Below are positions 35,816 to 42,422 of a DNA stretch of 64,000 nt, piece by piece (the first letter of the stretch is position 1; the number at the start of each line of letters is the position of its first letter). A program made the position numbers and the translations under genes. Below the pieces are notes generated by a model, which saw only the letters and a list, made by a program, of their open reading frames with translations, did not search any database and had not been told where the DNA came from. The DNA is from Pseudomonas tolaasii NCPPB 2192 (GTDB taxonomy: Bacteria; Pseudomonadota; Gammaproteobacteria; Pseudomonadales; Pseudomonadaceae), in the NCBI RefSeq assembly GCF_002813445.1, contig NZ_PHHD01000001.1, positions 2,790,001 through 2,854,000 on the forward strand, in the 5' to 3' direction.

Positions 35816-36550
35816 ATGCAAAAACGCAACGTATCGATCGTCTTAAGAGAACTGCTGGACCGCGACCGGATCTCCCCCACGGAGCTTCACCGGCGTACCG
35901 GCGTGCCTCAATCCACGTTGTCCCGGATCCTCAGCGGCAAGATCGTTGACCCGTCGGACAAACACATTTCCCGCATCGCCGAATACTTTCGTGTGAGCAC
36001 CGACCAGCTGCGCGGGCGCGCGGCGGTGGGCGTTTCGCGCGAGGATGGGCGTGACCCGATGCATTCGGAACTCAAGGACATAAGCCTGTGGGACGACGAC
36101 ACCCCCGTTAATGACGACGAGGTGTCGATCCCCTTTCTGCGCGAGGTTGAATTGGCTGCTGGATCAGGAAGATTCGTCATCGAGGAAAGCGAGAAGGCCA
36201 GCCTGCGATTCGGCAAGCGCAGCCTTCGCCACAACGGTGTGCAGTTCGACCAGGCCAAGTGTGTGACGGTGCGCGGCAACAGCATGTTGCCGGTGCTGCG
36301 TGACGGCGCGACGGTGGGGGTGAATGCGGGCAAGAGTGGCATTGGTGACATCGTGGACGGCGATTTGTACGCCATCAACCACAATGGTCAATTGCGCGTG
36401 AAACAGCTCTACCGTCTGCCTTCCGGGATTCGCCTGCGCAGTTTCAATCGCGATGAGCACCCGGATGAAGACTACAGTTTTCAGGATATCCAGGATGAGC
36501 AAATCAGCATCCTCGGCCATGTGTTCTGGTGGGGCATGTACGCCCGTTAA
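35816..36550 (+). CDS. prtR: LexA/CI-like tailocin repressor (PrtR-like, S24 peptidase domain)
   Basis: A 244-residue two-domain repressor. The start at 35816 (MQKRNVSIVLRELL) is preferred to an upstream in-frame codon at 35780. An N-terminal XRE helix-turn-helix (RTGVPQSTLSRILSGKIVDP) is followed by a linker with the likely autocleavage dipeptide Ala-Gly in ELAAGSGRF, and the S24 domain with catalytic Ser in RGNSMLPVLRDG and Lys in LRVKQLYRL. RecA filaments should trigger self-cleavage, linking DNA damage to tailocin release. It is co-directional with the tail genes but has its own terminator. No PrtN-type activator gene is visible. Confidence 0.88.
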   Translation: MQKRNVSIVLRELLDRDRISPTELHRRTGVPQSTLSRILSGKIVDPSDKHISRIAEYFRVSTDQLRGRAAVGVSREDGRDPMHSELKDISLWDDDTPVNDDEVSIPFLREVELAAGSGRFVIEESEKASLRFGKRSLRHNGVQFDQAKCVTVRGNSMLPVLRDGATVGVNAGKSGIGDIVDGDLYAINHNGQLRVKQLYRLPSGIRLRSFNRDEHPDEDYSFQDIQDEQISILGHVFWWGMYAR

Positions 36551-36566
36551 CCTTCTCCCGTAAGAC

Positions 36567-36594
36567 AAAGCCCGCCAATGCGCGGGCTTTTTTT
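36567..36594 (+). terminator. Terminator of the repressor gene
   Basis: AAAGCCCGC-CAATGC-GCGGGCTTTTTTT hairpin with seven T. Confidence 0.88.
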
Positions 36595-36637
36595 CGTCTG
36601 TAGAAAATCGGCAAACCCCTGGCCTGCAAGGCCGCAA

Positions 36638-36705
36638 ATGCATTTATGCATTTGCTCGGCAAAAATAAATGCATTTGTGCATTGACTGTATATGCATACA
36701 TGCAT
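36638..36705. promoter_or_regulatory. Three tandem repressor operators
   Basis: Three 14-bp inverted repeats share the pattern ATGCAT-NN-RTGCAT: ATGCATTTATGCAT (36638-36651), ATGCATTTGTGCAT (36669-36682) and ATGCATACATGCAT (36692-36705). Centres are 31 and 23 bp apart. The second touches the -35 box and the third fills the spacer of the promoter at 36682, as expected for repression. The first is extended by matching flanks (GCAA/TTGC). Confidence 0.75.
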
Positions 36706-36710
36706 ATTCT
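36682..36710 (+). promoter_or_regulatory. Predicted promoter of the tailocin operon
   Basis: TTGACT, 17-bp spacer, TATTCT. Predicted start near 36717. The third operator lies inside the spacer. An overlapping CTGT-N8-ACAT at 36686-36701 is one base from the LexA box core CTGT-N8-ACAG. Confidence 0.6.
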
Positions 36711-36716
36711 TCATCT

Positions 36717-37144
36717 CAAGCCAGCCGACAAGGCTTGGTGGAGGCGGCAAGGATGCCGCTGAGGAAGACAAGGAAGGCACGCAACACCGGCAAGGACGCC
36801 ATCTGTGCGATGGCAGGGATGCCAGGCAACACCCGGCAAGGATGCCGACGCTCTTTAGTTTCACCGCTTTAAAAAACAGGCAGCGATGAACCGGCCTTAT
36901 AACGGTTCAGAGGGTTGGCAACTGACCCGGGTGTGCAGCGTAAAGCACCAGAAGCAGTTATCCGGCAGACAGGGATCGTGGTCGGAAAAACATTGAGGAA
37001 AGAACCGTACCGCGCCAGTAGCGCCGAACGTTCGAGGAAATCATTACTGAAAAGCCCGGGCGACCGGGCTTTTTGGAATGCCTACCTATCGAAGCATTTG
37101 TAAATGAAGCATGGACTATCTACCGCTCAGCCAGGAGGCGTGAC
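36717..37144 (+). promoter_or_regulatory. Tailocin leader RNA with five CANGGANG (RsmA/E-type) motifs
   Basis: The roughly 430-nt untranslated leader carries CAAGGATG (36748), CAAGGAAG (36769), CAAGGACG (36791), CAGGGATG (36814) and CAAGGATG (36837), spaced 21, 22, 23 and 23 nt. Four sit in mini-hairpins: GCGGCA-AGGA-TGCCGC (36744-36759), GGC-AAGGAC-GCC (36789-36800), TGGCA-GGGA-TGCCA (36811-36824) and CGGCA-AGGA-TGCCG (36834-36847). This is the recognition format of RsmA/RsmE. A terminator at 37050-37074 follows. No convincing coding frame spans it. Function is inferred; it could instead be an antitermination element. Confidence 0.6.
37050..37074 (+). terminator. Intrinsic terminator inside the tailocin leader
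   Basis: AAAAGCCCGG-GCGA-CCGGGCTTTTT, a 10-bp stem with tetraloop and T-run, after the GGA array and 70 nt before the holin start. Its position before the first gene of a 24-kb operon implies attenuation, processing or a discrete leader RNA. Confidence 0.75.
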
Positions 37145-37489
37145 ATGACAAACGAGCAGCAAGCGTTAGCGGAAATGCCTATCTGGCTGGTGATCATATT
37201 GGCCTTGATTGGCGGCGTTTCCGGAGAGATGTGGCGCGCAGACAAGGACGGCGCCCGTGGCTGGTCGCTGATCCGGCGCCTGGCCCTGAGGTCCGGGGCG
37301 TGCATGGTGTGCGGGGTTTCAGCACTGATGCTGTGCTATGCCGCCGGCATGTCGCTGTGGACCGCCGGCGCGATTGGTTGCCTGACCGCCATGGCCGGAG
37401 CCGATGTCGCCATCGGCCTTTATGAGCGCTGGGCGGCCAAGCGCATCGGGATCAATGACGCGCCGCCGACCCGGCCGGATCAGCCATAA
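37145..37489 (+). CDS. Phage-type holin
   Basis: A 114-residue membrane protein starting MTNEQQALAEMPIWLV after an AGGAGG site. Three hydrophobic stretches are visible (PIWLVIILALIGGVSGEM, ACMVCGVSALMLCYAAG, LWTAGAIGCLTAMAGADVAI), with a charged, Pro-rich C-terminus (NDAPPTRPDQP). Such class I-like holins open the inner membrane for endolysin and trigger release. It is the first gene of the tailocin run, as the holin gene is in R-pyocin clusters, while the other lysis genes are 22 kb downstream. Confidence 0.82.
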   Translation: MTNEQQALAEMPIWLVIILALIGGVSGEMWRADKDGARGWSLIRRLALRSGACMVCGVSALMLCYAAGMSLWTAGAIGCLTAMAGADVAIGLYERWAAKRIGINDAPPTRPDQP

Positions 37490-37509
37490 GCGCAGCAAGG
37501 AACAAGCAG

Positions 37510-38025
37510 ATGACCCTTATCCAAAAGCCTTCCCAACTGCCGATGGCGATTGGGGACGCGTTGAAAAGCGCGTTCCCGCAATTGCGTGTCGGCAATCACC
37601 AGGAGTTTCAGGACGCGGTCGATAAAACCGGCGTGTTGATCACCGTTGAAAGCAACGGCCCCGGCTTTCGCTCACTGGAGGGTCGCAAGGCCCATGTGTT
37701 GTCGATTTCGCTCAAGGCCATCGTCGGCGGCGGGGCGGCTGCTTTTGATGCCTGCGATCTGGCCAGCCAACTGATGGACCTGGCCGTGGACAACCGCTGG
37801 GGCTTGCCACCCCAACAGTGTGACTTGCCCAGCGCCATTATTGCCGTGCCGTCGATGCAGGCCAGTGCGGAAATGAGCTACGACACCTGGGTCGTTTCCT
37901 TCAACCAAACCCTCTACCTCGGGCCTCCGTTGCTCGAAGATCCTACAGGCACGCCGCTCTTTGCCTGCACCTGGGACGCTTCCGACATCAATGACCCCGA
38001 TCAATACAAACCACTGGCGGAGTAG
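37510..38025 (+). CDS. Tail terminator-like protein of P2-type module
   Basis: A 171-residue protein with mixed alpha/beta character (LRVGNHQEFQDAVDKTGVLI, SYDTWVVSFNQTLYLGPPLL) ending in an acidic tail. It occupies the position of PA0615 in R-pyocin loci, directly before the spike gene. The C-terminal layout resembles the gp37-type protein at 48500 of the second module, so a tail-terminator or completion role is likely; this is inference. Ribosome site AAGGAACAAGCAG precedes the start, and gpV follows after 3 nt. Confidence 0.6.
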   Translation: MTLIQKPSQLPMAIGDALKSAFPQLRVGNHQEFQDAVDKTGVLITVESNGPGFRSLEGRKAHVLSISLKAIVGGGAAAFDACDLASQLMDLAVDNRWGLPPQQCDLPSAIIAVPSMQASAEMSYDTWVVSFNQTLYLGPPLLEDPTGTPLFACTWDASDINDPDQYKPLAE

Positions 38026-38028
38026 CCC

Positions 38029-38637
38029 ATGTTCGACGCGCTGTTACGCATGCAGCTGGGCCCGATCGTCGAGCGCCTGGCGGAAATGGAAGCCCAGCTC
38101 GAAGACCTCTACCGGCGCGCTGAAAGTTTCTGCCGTATTGGCGTGTGCCAAGAGGTCGACCCTGCCAGCAACACCTGCAAGGTCAGCCACGGCGAATTGC
38201 TCACACCCGCCATCCGTTTTTTCAACCCCAGTGCCGGCGCGCAAACTGAAACCCGCCTGCCGTCGGTGGGTGAGCAATGCCTGTTGTTCAACTACGGTGG
38301 CGGGGAAGGTGGCGGTCAGTCTGTAGCCTTGTTCGGCTTGAACAGTAGCCAGTTTCCGCCGGTCTCCAGCGTCGCCACCCTGACGCGGCGGCGCCATCAG
38401 GATGGCACTCAGAGTGACTACGACGACGCCAGCCATACCTTCAATTGGGTCAACGGCCCCACCACCTTCAGCGGCTCCCGCGAGCAAGTGGACGTCAAGG
38501 TCGGCGCTGCCAGCCTGACGGTCACGCCTCAGAGCATCGCCCTGCAAATCGGTGGCACCGGCCTGTTGCTGGATGCCGGCGGCGCTCACTTCAGCGGCCC
38601 GGTGGTGGATCACCAGGGCCGGGTCATCAGCCCGTGA
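38029..38637 (+). CDS. Baseplate spike protein, P2 gpV-like
   Basis: A 202-residue gpV-type spike. The OB-fold region contains the FNYGGGEGGGQSVALFGLNS segment and the C-terminus forms the triple beta-helix needle (VKVGAASLTVTPQSIALQIG, LLDAGGAHFSGPVVDHQGRV). The spike pierces the target outer membrane when the sheath contracts. It is followed by gpW after 12 nt. Confidence 0.88.
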   Translation: MFDALLRMQLGPIVERLAEMEAQLEDLYRRAESFCRIGVCQEVDPASNTCKVSHGELLTPAIRFFNPSAGAQTETRLPSVGEQCLLFNYGGGEGGGQSVALFGLNSSQFPPVSSVATLTRRRHQDGTQSDYDDASHTFNWVNGPTTFSGSREQVDVKVGAASLTVTPQSIALQIGGTGLLLDAGGAHFSGPVVDHQGRVISP

Positions 38638-38649
38638 TAAGGACATCCC

Positions 38650-38982
38650 ATGATCGGCATCGATCGCAACACCGGGGCAGCCGTCGATGACTGGCTGCAA
38701 TTTGTGCAGCGTGCCACCCGAGCGCTGACGACCCCCGTGGGCACTCGTCAGAAGCGCCCGCTGTATGGCTCCAAAATTCCGGAACTGCTCGGCCGGACCC
38801 TGGGCGACGACCTGTTGATCCTCGCTCAAAGTCATGCCGCCCAGGCGTTCTACACCCCCCAGAACGGCATCGGCGACTTTCAGCCCCACGTCATTGTCGC
38901 CACCCGCCAAGGCAACGGCTTGTTGCTGCGTTTTGCCGGCACCTGGAAAAACCGCCAACACACTTTCGAGGTCGTGACATGA
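38650..38982 (+). CDS. Baseplate wedge protein, P2 gpW/gp25-like
   Basis: A 110-residue GPW/gp25-family protein (MIGIDRNTGAAVDDWLQFVQ, GTRQKRPLYGSKIPELLGR). The typical RQKRPLYG core is clear. It anchors the sheath initiator at the baseplate. The stop overlaps the gpJ start by 4 nt. Confidence 0.9.
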   Translation: MIGIDRNTGAAVDDWLQFVQRATRALTTPVGTRQKRPLYGSKIPELLGRTLGDDLLILAQSHAAQAFYTPQNGIGDFQPHVIVATRQGNGLLLRFAGTWKNRQHTFEVVT

Positions 38983-39974
38983 GCATGCTGATCCCCGGCC
39001 AGAACCAGCTGGCGGAACCGGCCATCATTGCGGTCGACGAGTTCGAACCGCTGCTGGCTGAATTCAAGACGTTTGTCGTCGACTACGTCGCCACCCGCGC
39101 CCCGCAAAGCGCGGCCAAACTCAAGGTCAGCCTCGACAACGAAAGCGAACTGCTGACCCTGGCGCTCGAAGCCTTTTGCGTGCGTTTGCAAACCCACGAA
39201 CGCAAATACAACGCCCGCATCAAGCAGATGCTGGCGTGGTGGGCCACCGGCAGCAACCTGGACGCCCGCCTGGCCGACATGGGCCTGGAGCGTCAGGTAC
39301 TCGACCTCGGCGACCCGGCCGCCTTCCCGCCAGTGCCGCCAACCCTGGAAAGCGACGATGACGCCCGACTGCGTTATTACCTCGCGCCCCACGCTCCGGC
39401 GGCCGGCTCGCGCATGCAGTATCGCCGCGAGGTGTTCACCCTCGGCGAGCGGCCATCGGTGAAGGTGCAAAGCGCAACGCCGGGCGTAGTGACGGTCAGC
39501 TATACCTTTGACCCGGACGGCTATGCGGCGCAGGTCAAGGACGGCAATGGCCGTCGAACCGCGCCCGGTGAAGTGATGGTCACCGTTCTTTCAAGGGAAG
39601 GGGATGGCACGCCGTCCAGAGATTTACTTGACGGCGTACGCCGCCATTTCGCACGGCCGGATGTACGACCGGAGACGGACCTCGTCACGGTACAAGGCGC
39701 GCAAATCTTGCCTTACACCATTCGCGTGGTCGCCAAAATCAACGCTGGCCCGGACTCCGGCCTCACCCAGGTCGCCGCTCAAAAACTGCTGCGCGACTAT
39801 GCCGAGTCCTGCCACCGCCTTGAAGGCCGAGTCGACCCGAGCTGGATCGACTACGCCATCCACAGCGCGGGCGCCGTGCAACTGCAAATCCTTGAGCCTT
39901 TGGCGCCGATTGTCAGCACCGCGTTCCAGGCCCCGTATTGCACGGGCGTCGAAGTGGAGGTGCACACGCTATGA
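38979..39974 (+). CDS. Baseplate wedge protein, P2 gpJ-like
   Basis: A 331-residue baseplate_J protein: N-terminal helical part (DEFEPLLAEFKTFVVDYVAT), central WWATGSNLDARLADMGLERQ, LESDDDARLRYYLAPHAPA, then the conserved PGVVTVSYTF and VRRHFARPDVRPETDLVTVQ segments. It forms the wedge ring with gpI and gpW. The end overlaps gpI by 4 nt. Confidence 0.9.
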   Translation: MSMLIPGQNQLAEPAIIAVDEFEPLLAEFKTFVVDYVATRAPQSAAKLKVSLDNESELLTLALEAFCVRLQTHERKYNARIKQMLAWWATGSNLDARLADMGLERQVLDLGDPAAFPPVPPTLESDDDARLRYYLAPHAPAAGSRMQYRREVFTLGERPSVKVQSATPGVVTVSYTFDPDGYAAQVKDGNGRRTAPGEVMVTVLSREGDGTPSRDLLDGVRRHFARPDVRPETDLVTVQGAQILPYTIRVVAKINAGPDSGLTQVAAQKLLRDYAESCHRLEGRVDPSWIDYAIHSAGAVQLQILEPLAPIVSTAFQAPYCTGVEVEVHTL

Positions 39975-40699
39975 GTGATCTCAACGCGAGTTTGTTGCCC
40001 GCCAACAGTTCGCCGCTGGAGAAGGCGCTGGACCTGGGGTTTGGCCGGTTGCTCGATCGGGTGACGCCGCCGTTTCCGGCACTGATGAATCCAATGCAAA
40101 CGCCTGCCGGGTTTCTTCCTTACCTGGCCACCGACCGCGGTGTCAGCGAATGGGATGCGGACGCCAGCGAGGCAGAAAAGCGCCTGACGGTGGCTTTGTC
40201 CTGGCAGATACAGCGTCAGGCGGGTACGCCCAAAGCCTTGAGTCATGCGGTGGAGTCGCTGGGCTTTACGCCGAATATCAGCGCCTGGTACCAGCAACGC
40301 CCGGTGGGTTTGCCGTACACCTTCGATGTGCAGGCAATCATCGGGCGCAGTTGGTCGAGCGGTGATCACAACCGGCTGATTCGTCGCGTCAACGCAGCGC
40401 AAAGCGAGCGTGACCGGGCAACGATCACGATCGTGCATGAAACCGCCCAAGGGTTGCGGCTCGCCGCAGCCGCAGACCCGGGGCTGAGCATTCTGGATGA
40501 CAGCCAACCGGGTGCCTTGCCTGACGTGAAGCTACGGGGCGTCGTGTCCTTCAGCAGCGCAGCCCACACCCCCCTGACGGATGGCGAGCTGCAGCTTGAA
40601 GGCGTGTTGCCTGAATTCGGGTTGGCCGCCCGGCTTAACGGTGCCGGGTTCGCCCGGCACTTCACCATTAACGACTACGACCTCAGGGCGCAGCCATGA
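39971..40699 (+). CDS. Baseplate/tail protein I, P2 gpI-like
   Basis: A 242-residue protein starting MSDLNASLLPANSSPLEKAL at 39971, the classical gpI opening (LLPxNSSxLExAL). W, D and E-rich motifs LATDRGVSEWDADASEAEKR follow. It connects the fibre to the baseplate wedge. Its stop overlaps the fibre gene by 4 nt. Confidence 0.9.
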   Translation: MSDLNASLLPANSSPLEKALDLGFGRLLDRVTPPFPALMNPMQTPAGFLPYLATDRGVSEWDADASEAEKRLTVALSWQIQRQAGTPKALSHAVESLGFTPNISAWYQQRPVGLPYTFDVQAIIGRSWSSGDHNRLIRRVNAAQSERDRATITIVHETAQGLRLAAAADPGLSILDDSQPGALPDVKLRGVVSFSSAAHTPLTDGELQLEGVLPEFGLAARLNGAGFARHFTINDYDLRAQP

Positions 40700-41229
40700 C
40701 AGATGACATTACGCGCCTGGTGCGCTTCACCTCCAAGGGTTTGGATGAAGTGCTGCAGGCAAAGAACCAAGGCCTGAAAGGCGAAATCACCCACATCGGC
40801 GCCGGCACCGGGCGCTACAACCCCGACGGCACGGAAGTGGCGTTGCGTGATGAGCGCCAACGGGTCGCCATTGCGGATTACGAAGACCTGGGCGACCGGC
40901 AACTCAGGATGGCCGCGCTGTTTGACGGCGACGGCGAGTATGAAATTGGCGAGTTCGGTTTTTACCTTGCCAGTGGGACGTTACTGGCGGTGTATTCCGT
41001 CGCGGGGAAGTTGCTGACGTATAAAGCGGCAGCGGCGCGGGTACTGCAAAAGTTCACGCTGGATATTTCGCCGTTGCCGGCGGACAGCGTGACGATTGTG
41101 GTGGGGAGTGACAATCTCAATATTTTGTTGGTGGAAGATATTGCAGTACTGGCTACCGCAAATATCGACAATATGGCCCGTCATACCGAAATGCTGTTTC
41201 GTGTGATGTCGCTGGAATCGAGCCGTTAA
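40696..41229 (+). CDS. Tail fibre N-terminal (baseplate-attachment) protein, short
   Basis: A 177-residue protein, MTDDITRLVRFTSKGLDEVL.., with the fibre-attachment fold (ITHIGAGTGRYNPDG, GDGEYEIGEFGFYLASGTLL) seen at the N-terminus of R-pyocin-like fibres. Those fibres run to several hundred residues; this one stops after the attachment domain at SRtaa. The separate gene at 41256 probably supplies the outer part. The last residues MSLESSR echo the VSLETTI start of the next gene, hinting at an ancestral fusion or a small duplication at the junction. Confidence 0.72.
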   Translation: MTDDITRLVRFTSKGLDEVLQAKNQGLKGEITHIGAGTGRYNPDGTEVALRDERQRVAIADYEDLGDRQLRMAALFDGDGEYEIGEFGFYLASGTLLAVYSVAGKLLTYKAAAARVLQKFTLDISPLPADSVTIVVGSDNLNILLVEDIAVLATANIDNMARHTEMLFRVMSLESSR

Positions 41230-41255
41230 GGCATAACTAGTTCAGGAGTTTAAAC

Positions 41256-41894
41256 GTGAGTCTGGAAACGACTATTGCGTCGCTGGTGACGGCGGCAAAC
41301 AACTTGACCACTGCGGTCAATGGAAAAATCGGCAGCATCAATACGACAATGGCGGGGGCGCTCGCACAGTTTAATGAGTGGCGCAACCTGAAGGATGTTG
41401 AGGGTGATCCCGCCGCACTGGGGACTATTCGTCGAAATTTGTTTCAAGGGCATGTTTATACGACAGGCGGTGTCGACGGTGCAGGGGTCAAAATCATTCC
41501 CTTGTCGCAAGGCGAGTTCGTGACAACCGAACTGGGGAATATGGCAAACGTCTACATGCATTTCAAAGTGCCATTGAACATCAATGTTAACTCTGAAATG
41601 TTTTGGTTTAATATCAAAGGGTATAGCTACGGTACCGCAAAAATTATTGACGAAACATTGGTGGGGTATTGCTATCAACCGGAACGCTCTCTTCACAGTG
41701 TTTCAACATTTGGCAACATGGCGCCTGCTGTGTATGTCGATTCGAACGGAAATGTTGTTATGCGTATTTTGATTCCCGCTATTTATTACACCACTGTTCG
41801 AATTGATACGATGCGCGTCGGTAATGGGCGGTTGTTTGCCCAGGGTGATTTGAAGGCCAAGCTGTCTTTGGCTGAAAAAGTTGTGTTTAGTTAA
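41256..41894 (+). CDS. Putative receptor-binding fibre tip protein, low GC
   Basis: A 212-residue protein from a GTG at 41256 with a CAGGAG site. The N-terminal 50 residues are helical with heptad-like spacing (LETTIASLVTAANNLTTAVN, GSINTTMAGALAQFNEW); the remainder is beta-rich, with many Asn, Gly, Tyr and Ile. Base composition is clearly lower in GC than the flanking tail genes, typical of exchanged receptor-binding modules. I recognise no named family. Position between fibre base and tail-assembly chaperone makes target recognition the likely job. Confidence 0.6.
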   Translation: MSLETTIASLVTAANNLTTAVNGKIGSINTTMAGALAQFNEWRNLKDVEGDPAALGTIRRNLFQGHVYTTGGVDGAGVKIIPLSQGEFVTTELGNMANVYMHFKVPLNINVNSEMFWFNIKGYSYGTAKIIDETLVGYCYQPERSLHSVSTFGNMAPAVYVDSNGNVVMRILIPAIYYTTVRIDTMRVGNGRLFAQGDLKAKLSLAEKVVFS

Positions 41895-41904
41895 GGGGAA
41901 TCTT

Positions 41905-42162
41905 ATGTCCGAAATTGCAAATACTGAAAATGTCACTCCATTGCTTGCCACGCCCATGCCAGGTGTGGAGTGGGCCGCCGTGCGGGCGCGCCGTGACCAG
42001 CTGCTGCGTAGCACCGATTTTACTCAACTGCTGGATTACCCGGCCACCGATGCCCAGCGAGCCGAAGTGGTTGCCTATCGAAAGGCTCTTCGCGATATCC
42101 CTGAGCAGGGCGGGGCACCTTCGATGCTTGAGTGGCCGGAACTGCCAGCCTTTCTGAAATAA
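41905..42162 (+). CDS. Small tail fibre assembly chaperone-like protein
   Basis: An 85-residue acidic protein starting MSEIANTENVTPLL at 41905 after AAGGGGAATCTT. The C-terminal WAAVRARRDQLLRSTDFTQL .. YRKALRDIPEQ motif is the hallmark of the phage tail-assembly chaperone (XkdW/Phage_TAC-like) family that often follows fibre genes in Pseudomonas. It probably folds the fibre tip. Two hairpins follow it. Confidence 0.78.
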   Translation: MSEIANTENVTPLLATPMPGVEWAAVRARRDQLLRSTDFTQLLDYPATDAQRAEVVAYRKALRDIPEQGGAPSMLEWPELPAFLK

Positions 42163-42220
42163 CCCGCCGCGAAAGCGGTTTTTTTTCGCCTCCCCAAAGC
42201 CCCTCCCGCAGGGGCTTTGG
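42163..42220 (+). terminator. Two hairpins between fibre and sheath genes
   Basis: CCGC-GAAA-GCGG plus T8 (42166-42186), then AAAGCCCCT-CCCGC-AGGGGCTTT (42196-42218). The first is terminator-like, so partial termination would separate baseplate and sheath expression; promoters after it were not identified. Confidence 0.55.
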
Positions 42221-42246
42221 CGTTTTCGACCCGGAGAACTCCCACC

Positions 42247-42420
42247 ATGCACAACCGCCAAACCTACACCGTCCTCATCCCGTTCCCCACCGGAGGTGGC
42301 CACTGGTCCACCGCTGGCGAGGAGCTGGAACTGCTCGACGTCGAAGCATCCGCCCTGCGCACCGCTGGCCGCCTGGAACTCACCAGCGTCCTCAACTCCA
42401 CCCCAAAGAAGGCTGACTGA
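42247..42420 (+). CDS. Small protein upstream of P2-type sheath
   Basis: A 57-residue protein, MHNRQTYTVLIPFPTGGGHW, starting 25 nt after the hairpins with a GGAGA site and ending 2 nt before the sheath gene. It is basic/acidic mixed with a Leu/Glu-rich middle. It has the position of DUF2635-like gp38 proteins that precede Mu-type sheath genes but I see no direct similarity. Unknown function. Confidence 0.6.
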   Translation: MHNRQTYTVLIPFPTGGGHWSTAGEELELLDVEASALRTAGRLELTSVLNSTPKKAD

Positions 42421-42422
42421 CC

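Noticed and set aside
36669..36889. Small proteins encoded in the tailocin leader
   Set aside because: Several frames are open but lack ribosome sites and show no protein-like composition; the repeats are better explained as RNA hairpins.
41227..41256. Programmed frameshift joining the two fibre pieces
   Set aside because: No slippery heptamer precedes the stop, and the second gene has its own ribosome site, so separate translation is likelier.
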